Shown: piece by piece, positions 1 to 7,001 of the stretch
Layout of the letters: the number at the start of each line of letters is the position of its first letter
How positions within the stretch are numbered: the stretch's first letter is position 1
Assembly: GCA_025980355.1 (NCBI GenBank)
Contig: JAICXR010000177.1
Location: forward strand, 1 to 7,017
Origin: Chloroflexota bacterium
GTDB taxonomy: Bacteria > Chloroflexota > UBA4733
Direction: 5' to 3'
Length of the DNA: 7,017 nt
Position numbers and translations under genes: made by a program
The notes under the pieces: generated by a model
Seen by the model: the letters and a program-made list of their open reading frames with translations, nothing else
The model's database searches: none
Told to the model about the DNA's origin: nothing

Positions 1-3000
1 CGCGCCAGAAGTGCCGGCGGAACTCGCTCCAGTGGGTCAGGATTTCGTTCGCACGGGGGCTGCCGGTGGCGTCGTAATGCTCCTGGATCAACTCCCGGAG
101 GATTTCGGCGTCGTCGTCGTCGCGGTCGCGTTCCACGCCGACCAACTCTTTGTTGACCTTGCCCTCGAACTCGCCGGTGGGATCCAGGACGTAGGCGATG
201 CCGGCCGACATGCCGGCGGCGAAGTTGCGACCGACGGGACCGAGCACGGCCACGATGCCGCCGGTCATGTATTCGCAGCCGTGGTCGCCGATGCCTTCGA
301 CCACGGCGCGGGCGCCGCTGTTGCGGACGGCAAAGCGCTCCCCCGCCCGCCCGGCGAGGAATAGCGCCCCGCCGGTGGCGCCGTAGAGGACGGTGTTGCC
401 GGCGATGACGTTCTCGTGCCACGCGAACCGGGCGTTGTCGGAGGGGCGGACGATGATCTCACCGCCCGACATGCACTTGCCGACATAATCATTCGCTTGC
501 CCGATCAGTCGCCAGCGCATGCCGTGGGTGGCAAACGCGCCGAAACTCTGCCCGGCCGAGCCGATAAAGGTGCAGTCGATCGTGCCGTCGGGCAACCCCT
601 TCAGGCCGTTGCGCAGGGCGATCAGCCCGGCGATCCTGGCCCCGACGGCGCGGTTGCTGTTGCGGATGCGGTAGGTCTGGGTGACCCGACCCTCGCCGTC
701 CAGCGCCGCCTCGATGTCGTGGATGATGCGGTCGTCCAGCGGCGTATCCTCGCGGTCGTTGCGCTCCTGGACGTGCAGGCGGGGCCGCGTGCCCGCCGGG
801 TCGATCGGCGTCAGCAGCCGGCTGAAATCGATCGAGGCCGCGCGCGACTCGGCCGGGAGCGCCTTCTGGGTCAAGAGGTCGGAACGACCGATCACGTCGT
901 CCAGGCTGGTATAGCCGAGCGAGGCCAGGATCTCGCGCACCTCTTCCGCCACGAAGGTGAAGTAATTGATGACGTGCTCCGGTTTGCCGGCGAACTTCGC
1001 GCGCAAGTCCTCCCGCTGCGTGGCAATGCCGGTGGGGCAAGTGTTGAGGTGACACTGGCGGGCCATGTCGCAGCCGATCGTGACGACCGACAACGTGCCG
1101 AAGGCGTATTCCTCCGCCCCCAGCATAGCGGCCAGCACGATGTCACGCCCCGTGCGCAGGCCCCCGTCGGTGCGCAACCTGACGCGCCCGCGCAGGTCGT
1201 TCAGCACCAGCACCTGCTGCGTCTCGGCAAGGCCGATTTCCCAGGGCGAGCCGGCGTTCTTGATCGACGACAACGGCGAGGCGCCGGTGCCGCCGACGTG
1301 GCCGGAGATGAGGATGTAGTCGGCATAGGCCTTGGCGACGCCGGCGGCGATGGTGCCGACACCCGCCTCGGAGACGAGCTTGACGCCGACCTTGGCGCGC
1401 GGATTGACCTGCTTCAGGTCGTAGATCAACTGCGCCAGGTCTTCGATGCTGTAGATGTCGTGGTGCGGCGGCGGGGAGATCAGGGGGATGCCGGGCACGG
1501 CGTGGCGCAGCCGGGCGATCATGGCCGTCACCTTGTGGCTCGGCAACTGGCCGCCCTCGCCGGGCTTCGACCCCTGCGCCATCTTGATCTCGATCTCGCG
1601 CGCCCGCGCCAGGTACTCCGCGGTCACGCCGAAGCGCGCGGAAGCGATCTGCTTAATGGCGCTATGCTTGGCCGGGCCGCCGTCGTCACTGTGATACCAG
1701 GCCGGGTCTTCGCCGCCTTCGCCGCTGTTGCTGCGGCCGCCGATCATCGCCATGGCCCGCGAGAGGGTGGTATAGGCCTCCGGGCTCAGCGACCCCAGCG
1801 ACATCGCCGTGGTGATGAAGCGGGCCCGAATCGACTCCATCGACTCGACGCCGGCGACCGGGATGGCGGGACGATCGGCGGCAAAGGTGAGCAGATCGCG
1901 CAACGACGTGGGCGGCAGCGCGTCGAAGATGGCGCGCGCCTCCCGATAGGCGGCCGGGTCGTTATCCTGTGCCGCCTTCTGGATCGCCCGGACGGCAGCC
2001 GGGTTGTAGGCGTGGCTCTCGCCTTCGCGCCGGAAACGCACAAAGCCGGCGTCGGGCAGGATCTTGAGCGGCGCCGCGGAGAACGCTTCCCGGTGCCGGG
2101 CCAGCACGTCCCGTTGGATGACATCTAGATCGACGCCATCCACCAACGAGGCGGTGCCCGTGAAATGGCGATCGACCAGCCGCCGGGCCAGGCCGAGGGT
2201 CTCGAAGATCTGGGCGCCCCGGTAGCTGCTGATGGTGGAGATCCCCATCTTGGAGATCACTTTCAGCAGCCCGGCCTCCACGGCCTTGCAGTAGTTGCGT
2301 TCGGCCTGGTCGGCACTGACCTCTTCGAATTTTCGCGTGCCGCCCAGCGAGCGGGCGTAGGCGAGCGCCAAGTAGGGATGGACCGCCCCCGCGCCATAGC
2401 CGATCAGGACGGCGAAATGATGGATGTCCCACGCTTCCCCCGTCTCCACGATCAGCGCCGCCTGCATCCGCACGCCGGCGCGGATCAGGTGGTGGTGGAC
2501 GGCGCCGACGGCGAGCGCCATGGGGATCGGCGCCCGCGTGGGATCGACCTCACGGTCGCTGAGGATCAGCAGGTGGACGCCCTCGCGCACCGCCGCCTCC
2601 GCCGCCTGGCAGAGCGCCTCGACGCCGCGTTCCAGTCCGTCGTCGGCGGTGGCGTCGAAGAGGGTGGGGACAGTGGCGGAACGGAAGGCTGGGTCGGTCA
2701 GCGTCCGGAGCTCCGCGAGTTCGGCGCCGGAGAGAAGCGGGGAAGGGACATGCACCAGGTGGGCGTGCGCTTCGGTCTCCTCCAACAGGCTCAAACGGGG
2801 ACCGAGCAGGGTGTCCAGCGACATGACGGACTGCTCGCGCAGCGGGTCGATCGGCGGGTTCGTGACCTGGGCGAAGCGCTGGCGGAAATATTGGTAAAAC
2901 GTCCGTTCCGTCGTGTTGAGCGGCATGATCGGCGTATCGTCGCCCATGGAGAACGTCGCCTCTTTGCCTTCCGAGGACATGGGCGGGAAGACGTAGAGCA

Positions 3001-4489
3001 CGTCCTCGCGGGCGAAGCCGAAGAGCCGTTCCAGTTTGATGTCCGGTGCCGCCGCGTAGGCCTCCGCTTCCACATCCGGGACCATCGCCGGCTTCTTCGA
3101 CGCCTTCAGGCGGACCTGCTGTGCCTCCATCCACTCCGCATAGGGCTGGCGGTTGGAGATTTCCCGCTTCAACTGCTGGTTCTTCAGGATTTCCCCGCGT
3201 CGGGTGTCGACGGCGATCATCTGCCCGGGCCCGAGGCGTCCCTTCTCCGCCACGTGGTAATCGTCAAGCTCCGGCCGTTCCAGCATGCCGACTTCGGAGC
3301 CGGCCACGACGAGGCCGTCGCGGGTGACGATGTAGCGGGAGGGCCGCAGGCCGTTGCGATCCAGCGCCGAGCCGACGATCGTCCCGTCGCTGAAGGCCAG
3401 GGCGGCCGGGCCGTCCCACGGCTCGGTCAGGCAGGAGTGGTAGGCGTAGAAGGCGCGCCGCTGCCGGTCGATGTCGGGCGTGTGCTCCCAGGCGTGAGGC
3501 ATCAGCATCATGAGCGAATGGCGGATGTCGCGGCCCGACAGCGTCAGCAGCTCCAGGGTGTTGTCGAGGTCCGACGAGTCGCTGCCGCCCGGTCGCGTCA
3601 CCGGGAATAGCTCCGGCAATCGATCGCCCCACACCGCGGACCGCAGCTCCGGTTCGCGCGCCCGCATCCAGTTGACATTGCCCTGGCGAGTGTTGATTTC
3701 ACCGTTATGGGCCAGCATCCGAAATGGTTGGGCCAGTTGCCAGGAGGGGAAGGTGTTGGTGCTGTAGCGCTGGTGGAACACCGCCAGGCAGACTTCGTAG
3801 TCGGCGTCTCGTAGGTCACGGTAGAACCCGCGCAGTTGCGGGGCGACAAAGAGGCCCTTGTAGACGATGGTCCGGGAGGAGAGCGAAGCGATATAGAGGT
3901 TGCTGAGGCCGGCGGCGGTCGCCTCGCGCTCGATGCGCCGGCGTACCAGGTACAAGGTGCGCTCAAAGGCGTCGCCGCGCATACCCGGTCGGCGGCCGAT
4001 CAAGACGTGCTGAATGTCGGGCCGTGTGGCGAGGCCCTTGTCGCCCAGCACTTCCGGGCGGACGGGCACGGCGCGCCAGCCAAAAATCGTCAGGCCCTCG
4101 GCGAGCAGCAACCGCTCGATCAGGGCGCGGCCCTGCGCATTGGCGGCGGGATCGGCGCGCGGCAGGAAGATGACACCCACCGCCAGATCGTCAGGGTCGT
4201 CCAGGCGGTGGCCCAGCTTCCCGATTTCTCGCCGGAACAGCCCGTAGGGCAACGGGGTGAGGACGCCGGCGCCGTCGCCCGTGCGGGCATCGGCGTCTAC
4301 CGCCCCGCGATGGACCAGATTGATGAGCGATTCCAGGGCGAAGGCCAGAACGTCGTGGCTGGGGGAGCCGGAGATGCGCGCGACGAATCCCGTGCCGCAA
4401 GCGTCGTGCTCGAAGGACGGATCATACAGGCCCTGTGCGCCCGGCTGCGCATCGGTGATTGCTGGAACGCTGGAACGATCCATAGACAT
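1..4489 (-). CDS. gltB: Glutamate synthase large (alpha) subunit, 3' end cut by window edge
   Basis: Large subunit of glutamate synthase (GOGAT). It releases ammonia from glutamine and adds it to 2-oxoglutarate to make glutamate, working with the small subunit GltD, which is not in the window. I translated one open frame of 1496 codons with no break. A propeptide of about 30 residues precedes the N-terminal nucleophile Cys31 (context HDACGTGF). The class II glutaminase domain runs to about residue 432, with HQRYSTNTFPSW and HNGEINT (Asn262). The central domain follows. The FMN/synthase domain, about 880-1215, has KPGEGGQLPSHK from 975, SGHVGGTGASPLSSIKNAG from 1062, and the 3Fe-4S cysteines 1140, 1146 and 1151 (C-x5-C-x4-C). 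The GXGXG domain, about 1273-1475, has IGSAGQSFGAF from 1309. Family length is about 1480-1550, so only a few tens of residues are missing. An alternative ATG lies at 4483. The family assignment is certain; the exact start is not. Confidence 0.97.
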   Translation of the reverse strand, partial: MSMDRSSVPAITDAQPGAQGLYDPSFEHDACGTGFVARISGSPSHDVLAFALESLINLVHRGAVDADARTGDGAGVLTPLPYGLFRREIGKLGHRLDDPDDLAVGVIFLPRADPAANAQGRALIERLLLAEGLTIFGWRAVPVRPEVLGDKGLATRPDIQHVLIGRRPGMRGDAFERTLYLVRRRIEREATAAGLSNLYIASLSSRTIVYKGLFVAPQLRGFYRDLRDADYEVCLAVFHQRYSTNTFPSWQLAQPFRMLAHNGEINTRQGNVNWMRAREPELRSAVWGDRLPELFPVTRPGGSDSSDLDNTLELLTLSGRDIRHSLMMLMPHAWEHTPDIDRQRRAFYAYHSCLTEPWDGPAALAFSDGTIVGSALDRNGLRPSRYIVTRDGLVVAGSEVGMLERPELDDYHVAEKGRLGPGQMIAVDTRRGEILKNQQLKREISNRQPYAEWMEAQQVRLKASKKPAMVPDVEAEAYAAAPDIKLERLFGFAREDVLYVFPPMSSEGKEATFSMGDDTPIMPLNTTERTFYQYFRQRFAQVTNPPIDPLREQSVMSLDTLLGPRLSLLEETEAHAHLVHVPSPLLSGAELAELRTLTDPAFRSATVPTLFDATADDGLERGVEALCQAAEAAVREGVHLLILSDREVDPTRAPIPMALAVGAVHHHLIRAGVRMQAALIVETGEAWDIHHFAVLIGYGAGAVHPYLALAYARSLGGTRKFEEVSADQAERNYCKAVEAGLLKVISKMGISTISSYRGAQIFETLGLARRLVDRHFTGTASLVDGVDLDVIQRDVLARHREAFSAAPLKILPDAGFVRFRREGESHAYNPAAVRAIQKAAQDNDPAAYREARAIFDALPPTSLRDLLTFAADRPAIPVAGVESMESIRARFITTAMSLGSLSPEAYTTLSRAMAMIGGRSNSGEGGEDPAWYHSDDGGPAKHSAIKQIASARFGVTAEYLARAREIEIKMAQGSKPGEGGQLPSHKVTAMIARLRHAVPGIPLISPPPHHDIYSIEDLAQLIYDLKQVNPRAKVGVKLVSEAGVGTIAAGVAKAYADYILISGHVGGTGASPLSSIKNAGSPWEIGLAETQQVLVLNDLRGRVRLRTDGGLRTGRDIVLAAMLGAEEYAFGTLSVVTIGCDMARQCHLNTCPTGIATQREDLRAKFAGKPEHVINYFTFVAEEVREILASLGYTSLDDVIGRSDLLTQKALPAESRAASIDFSRLLTPIDPAGTRPRLHVQERNDREDTPLDDRIIHDIEAALDGEGRVTQTYRIRNSNRAVGARIAGLIALRNGLKGLPDGTIDCTFIGSAGQSFGAFATHGMRWRLIGQANDYVGKCMSGGEIIVRPSDNARFAWHENVIAGNTVLYGATGGALFLAGRAGERFAVRNSGARAVVEGIGDHGCEYMTGGIVAVLGPVGRNFAAGMSAGIAYVLDPTGEFEGKVNKELVGVERDRDDDDAEILRELIQEHYDATGSPRANEILTHWSEFRRHFWR

Positions 4490-4502
4490 CCTACTCACCC
4501 CC
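4489..4502 (-). promoter_or_regulatory. Ribosome binding region of gltB
   Basis: On the minus strand the sequence GGGGGTGAG (4502-4494) is followed by TAGG and the ATG at 4489. GGTGAG lies 4 bases from the ATG at 4489 and 10 bases from the in-frame ATG at 4483. AGGA (4492-4489) would serve the ATG at 4483 with a 5-base gap. The site therefore does not decide between the two starts, which differ by only two residues of the cleaved propeptide. Confidence 0.5.
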
Positions 4503-4844
4503 GCTCAGCGATGGACGGCGCGCCGACCCCTCCCAACGGCTGGTGCAGCGATGCCAAAGACCCGCCCGCAGGACATTAAAAAATGATCCACGGCGGTCAC
4601 CGGCTGGACTCCGGCGGTACCGTGGACAACACTGTCCGCTACCGAACGCGTCCCCGGATTGCCCGACGACGCCTACATTGCACCATGCCAGCAGGCCATC
4701 CTGGCCCTCGGCGTGCCAGTATGGTACCACGTACAATAACTCCGGGCAACGGCAGGTGACCTCGGCGCCGATCGCCGTCTGGCCCGGTTCGCGCAGCCAG
4801 CGGTCGCCGATGTCTCCCTGGCACGGTCGGGCGGTCGTCCTCAT
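4491..4844 (-). CDS. Unrecognised small ORF between the divergent genes; possible real or decayed small gene
   Basis: The ORF runs from ATG at 4844 (an upstream in-frame ATG lies at 4922) to TAG at 4491, 117 codons. I do not recognise it. The first 73 codons or so show the codon-position pattern of a GC-rich coding gene: by hand count roughly 66, 56 and 78 percent G/C at positions 1, 2 and 3. The protein there looks ordinary, with segments GDRWLREPGQTA, CRCPELLYVVPYW and DGLLAWCNVGVVG; the C-x-C and later W-C hint at a small metal-binding protein, which is speculation. After about 4626 the pattern fades (about 60 percent at position 3, and an arginine-rich peptide) and the frame runs through a terminator-like hairpin. 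The true gene may therefore be shorter, frameshifted or decaying. The ATG sits about 4 bases after the predicted transcription start, so translation could be nearly leaderless; no good ribosome site is seen. Confidence 0.35.
   Translation of the reverse strand: MRTTARPCQGDIGDRWLREPGQTAIGAEVTCRCPELLYVVPYWHAEGQDGLLAWCNVGVVGQSGDAFGSGQCCPRYRRSPAGDRRGSFFNVLRAGLWHRCTSRWEGSARRPSLSGGE
4578..4625 (-). terminator. Terminator-like hairpin plus T6 tract upstream of gltB
   Basis: Reading the minus strand, CCACGG (4625-4620) pairs with CCGTGG (4593-4588). After a small internal loop, CGCCGG (4616-4611) pairs with CCGGTG (4603-4598) around a 7-base loop. Four bases later comes TTTTTT (4583-4578). The opposite strand has no T tract after the hairpin, so it would act only on transcripts heading to gltB. 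A second small hairpin, GGACA-GTGT-TGTCC (4637-4624), shares two bases with the foot of the first and could compete with it. It may end the small gene or attenuate gltB. Activity is inferred from shape only. Confidence 0.55.
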
Positions 4845-4854
4845 CTCGCCGTTC

Positions 4855-4885
4855 GCTATACTCCGATGAGTGGACGTAACGTCAA
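4855..4885 (-). promoter_or_regulatory. Candidate promoter for the small ORF and gltB
   Basis: On the minus strand there is a -35-like TTGACG (4885-4880, five of six consensus bases) and a -10-like TATAGC (4860-4855, four of six), separated by 19 bases, slightly longer than the usual 17. The predicted start of transcription is near 4848. I found no -10/-35 pair between the hairpin and gltB, so this is the best visible candidate for driving gltB, giving a leader of about 360 bases. On the plus strand the same spot reads TATACT (4857-4862), a possible -10 for parA, but with no matching -35. Confidence 0.4.
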
Positions 4886-4976
4886 CGGCGATCCGGCGCG
4901 GACCATGACGAACGCCGAACACCGGGGGTCGCAGGACGTCCTTCCGGTGTGGCGTTGAACGACCCGGATGCAGACG

Positions 4977-4984
4977 AAGGGTGA
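4977..4984 (+). promoter_or_regulatory. Ribosome binding site of parA
   Basis: AAGG followed by GTGA (AAGGGTGA) lies in front of the GTG at 4988; AAGG is 7 bases from that GTG. It supports the GTG at 4988, whose product begins with the standard ParA N-terminus. The nearby GTG at 4981 is in another frame and gives a peptide unlike ParA. Confidence 0.6.
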
Positions 4985-4987
4985 GCA

Positions 4988-5749
4988 GTGGCTACCGTCA
5001 TCGCGGTTGCCAACCAGAAGGGTGGCGTCGGCAAGACGACCACTACCCTGAACCTCGGCTTCACTCTGGCCCACGTCGGGAAACGTGTACTCCTGGTCGA
5101 TATGGACCCCCAGGGCAACCTGACGGCCGGCGCCGGGGCGGCGGGAAAGTGCCCGTCGACGGTGGCCGATGCGCTGCTGGATCGCTCCAAGCCTTTGCCG
5201 GTGGCCGCCGTCGACGGCGCGTTCGCCGGGCGCCTGGCGGTTGTCCCCGCCTCGCTGGCGCTCGCCACCGCGGAAGCAGCCCTGCTCAACCGCTTGGGGC
5301 GGGAGTTCCGATTGCGCGACCAGTTGCAAACCGTCGAGCAGGACTATGACTATGTGTTGATCGACACGCCGCCTTCCCTCGGCGTGTTGACGATCAACGC
5401 CCTGGTCGCGGCCAAATACGTGCTCATCCCGACCGAAGCTCGTTTCTTCTCTCTGGAGGGTCTGCGCATGCTGCAAGAGAGCGTGGAGGAGGTGAAATAC
5501 CTCAATCCGCGCCTGCAGGTATTGGGCATCATCGTCAGCAAGTACGACCGCCGGCTTAAGGAGGAACGGACCGTGAGCAATTACTTGCGCCGGACGTGGG
5601 GGGAGTTGGTGATGAAGACGGAGGTGGGCACAAACAGTAAGATACTGGAAGCAGCTTCCGGCGGAATGTCCATATTCGAGATCGACGGAGGAGAACGCGC
5701 CGTGGAAACCTACGAATCGCTTACCGGAGAGGTGCTTGCTCGTGGCTAA
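4988..5749 (+). CDS. ParA/Soj-family P-loop ATPase
   Basis: Cytosolic Walker-type ATPase of the ParA/MinD superfamily, 253 residues, the same length as Bacillus subtilis Soj. Visible motifs are the deviant Walker A KGGVGKTT (11-18, signature Lys11 and Lys16), switch VDMDPQGN (37-44, Asp40) and Walker B VLIDTPPS (123-130). A basic stretch (Arg188, Arg189, Lys191, Arg194, Arg201, Arg202) sits where Soj has DNA-contact residues. There is no N-terminal helix-turn-helix as in plasmid type Ia ParA, and no MinD-like membrane-binding helix at the C-terminus. The last 45 residues differ from chromosomal ParA: the usual VRLSEAPSHGKPI region reads TNSKILEAASGGMSIF. It overlaps ftsZ by 8 bases, so the two are probably co-transcribed and translationally coupled, and no parB follows. 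The family is certain. Positioning FtsZ, rather than segregating DNA, is inferred from context. I leave the symbol blank because it may not be the chromosomal parA. Confidence 0.93.
   Translation: MATVIAVANQKGGVGKTTTTLNLGFTLAHVGKRVLLVDMDPQGNLTAGAGAAGKCPSTVADALLDRSKPLPVAAVDGAFAGRLAVVPASLALATAEAALLNRLGREFRLRDQLQTVEQDYDYVLIDTPPSLGVLTINALVAAKYVLIPTEARFFSLEGLRMLQESVEEVKYLNPRLQVLGIIVSKYDRRLKEERTVSNYLRRTWGELVMKTEVGTNSKILEAASGGMSIFEIDGGERAVETYESLTGEVLARG
5558..5575 (+). promoter_or_regulatory. Possible internal translation start inside the ParA-type gene
   Basis: AAGGAGG (5558-5564), a full match to the anti-Shine-Dalgarno core and stronger than the gene's own site, stands 8 bases before an in-frame GTG (5573, Val196). 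Initiation here would give a 58-residue C-terminal fragment containing the divergent tail. The match may be chance, since the bases encode ordinary Lys-Glu-Glu codons. Confidence 0.25.
5726..5733 (+). promoter_or_regulatory. Ribosome binding site of ftsZ
   Basis: GGAGAGGT, inside the end of the ParA-type gene, is 8 bases before the GTG at 5742. For the alternative TTG at 5736 the gap would be only 2 bases, so this site decides for the GTG. Confidence 0.7.
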
Positions 5750-6776
5750 ACGTGGCGGCTTCGACCCGACCCGGCTGGCCCAGGCATCCCGGCCGGCGGC
5801 GGTGGTGCAGCAGATCCTGGAATCGCAGGCAACGGAGGCGAACGGCTTCACCGAGATCCGCGCCATCGGCGTCGGCGGCGCCGGCGGCAACGCGATCAAC
5901 CGGCTGATCGACGCCAATGTGCAGGGCCTCTCCTTCGCCGTGGTGAACACCGACGCGCAGGCGCTGGCGAGCTCGAGCGCCCAGACGCGCCTACGCATCG
6001 GCGCGCGCCTCACGGGCGGCCTCGGCTCCGGCGGCGACCCCGTTCGCGGTCAGGACGCCGCTCTGGAGAGCGAACGCGAGATTCGTACGTTGGTGGAAAA
6101 GTGCGACATGGTGTTCGTGACCGCCGGCATGGGCGGCGGCACCGGCACCGGCGCATCGCCCCTGGTGGCGCGCTGGGCGCGCGAGGCGGGCGCGCTCACC
6201 GTCGGCGTGGTCACGCGGCCTTTCAGTTTCGAAGGCGCCCGCCGCCGCACCATGGCCGCCACCGGGGTCGCGGAGATGCTCGGTAGCGTCGACGCCCTCC
6301 TTGTCGTGCCGAACGACCGCCTGCTCGAGCTTTCGACCCGCAGGACGCAATTGACGGAGGCGTTCAAGCTTGCCGACGATGTGATGCTGCAGGGCATCCG
6401 CGGCATCTCCGATCTCATCACCACCACCGGCCTGGTCAACGTGGATTTCGCCGACGTCAAGGCGGTGCTGGCGGGCGGCGGCCTTGCCCACATGGCGATG
6501 GGCACCGGCTACGGCCGCACCAAGGGCGAAGACGCCGCCCGGCGCGCCATCGCCAGCCCTCTGCTGGAGACGCCGCTGCGCGGCGCCCGCGCCTTGCTCC
6601 TCAACTGTGTCGGCGGCCCGGACATGGCCCTCTTCGACGTCAACCAGGCCGCGGAGCTGATCGCCAGCGAGGCCGATCCCGAAGCGGAGATCATCTTCGG
6701 CGCCTTCGTCCACCCGAAGCTGGCGGACGAACTCCAGATCACGGTCATCGCGGCGGGGCTGCCGGCGCAGGCGTAG
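5742..6776 (+). CDS. ftsZ: Cell division GTPase FtsZ, without C-terminal linker and peptide
   Basis: Tubulin-like GTPase that polymerises into the division ring, 344 residues. In order: a basic N-terminal extension (1-38), nucleotide loop GVGGAGGNAINR (43-54), VVNTDAQAL (67-75), T3 loop GGLGSGGDP (92-100, where GLGAGGNP is usual), tubulin signature GMGGGTGTG (129-137), TRPFSFEGARR (158-168), PNDRLL (190-195), guanine-side AFKLADD (207-213), and synergy loop NVDFADV (233-239) with catalytic aspartates 235 and 238. The C-terminal domain ends with IIFGAF and ITVIAAGLP at 333-341. All residues needed for GTPase activity appear present. The protein stops three residues after the fold, with no linker and no conserved C-terminal peptide, which normally bind FtsA, ZipA or SepF. 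GTG at 5742 is chosen for its ribosome site. Starting inside the ParA gene suggests coupled translation. G/C use at third positions is higher than at the 3' end of the ParA gene. Confidence 0.95.
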   Translation: MAKRGGFDPTRLAQASRPAAVVQQILESQATEANGFTEIRAIGVGGAGGNAINRLIDANVQGLSFAVVNTDAQALASSSAQTRLRIGARLTGGLGSGGDPVRGQDAALESEREIRTLVEKCDMVFVTAGMGGGTGTGASPLVARWAREAGALTVGVVTRPFSFEGARRRTMAATGVAEMLGSVDALLVVPNDRLLELSTRRTQLTEAFKLADDVMLQGIRGISDLITTTGLVNVDFADVKAVLAGGGLAHMAMGTGYGRTKGEDAARRAIASPLLETPLRGARALLLNCVGGPDMALFDVNQAAELIASEADPEAEIIFGAFVHPKLADELQITVIAAGLPAQA

Positions 6777-6833
6777 CCGAAGGTAGGGTTGGCGCTGACG
6801 GCGTGTTCTTCCCACGAATACCCACGCCGCGGG

Positions 6834-6999
6834 GCCACTGCCGCTAAAGCAGCAGGCTACGATTACCAAGCACGCTGAAGCGCGCTACGATGAGCGCCTA
6901 TCCTGGATCATCGCACCACTCAGTTGCCCAGCAGCGTGCTCAGCCTGCTTGTGCAGGCTGGGTGCTGTTTGCCCGCTGCTGCAGTGGCGGGCTAACAGC
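6834..6999 (+). ncRNA. Candidate structured RNA or 5' leader with competing folds
   Basis: Two adjacent local hairpins are clear. CAGCCTGC-TTGT-GCAGGCTG (6941-6960) is perfect. A longer one spans 6964-6999: GCTGTT, a T-T mismatch, then GCCCGCTGC pairing with GTGGCGGGC across a TGCA loop, closing with AACAGC. A nested alternative also exists: 6834-6841 with 6981-6988, 6851-6858 with 6942-6949, and 6869-6877 with 6932-6940 (8, 8 and 9 bp, all perfect), and it excludes both hairpins. The region is rich in GCAGC-like words, which makes chance pairing easy. No known riboswitch class is recognised. Confidence 0.3.
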
Positions 7000-7001
7000 C
7001 G

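Noticed and set aside
416..4579. Long plus-strand open frames opposite gltB (416-2128, 2165-3610, 3836-4579)
   Set aside because: They lie antisense to a complete, motif-confirmed gltB frame. Stops are rare there because of the G/C bias of gltB, and the peptides show no recognisable domain.
4600..4737. T-box leader suggested by GGTACCGC in the gltB leader hairpin and by TGGTACCA at 4721-4728
   Set aside because: The hairpin copy reads CGGTACC, lacking the U of the UGGN that pairs with the tRNA end. The second copy is not followed by CGCG, and no stem I or specifier loop was recognised.
4866..4958. 30-codon ORF (ATG at 4866) before the ParA-type gene, possible leader peptide
   Set aside because: It has no ribosome site and starts at or before the transcription start implied by the TATACT at 4857-4862. 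Its composition is not convincing.
4890..4987. parS site or promoter for the ParA-type gene
   Set aside because: No match to the palindromic parS consensus was seen here or elsewhere in the window, and TTGAAC at 4955 has no -10 partner.
4856..6869. Minus-strand open frames opposite the ParA gene and ftsZ (4856-6013, 5991-6869)
   Set aside because: They are shadows of two well-identified genes, with no motifs of their own.
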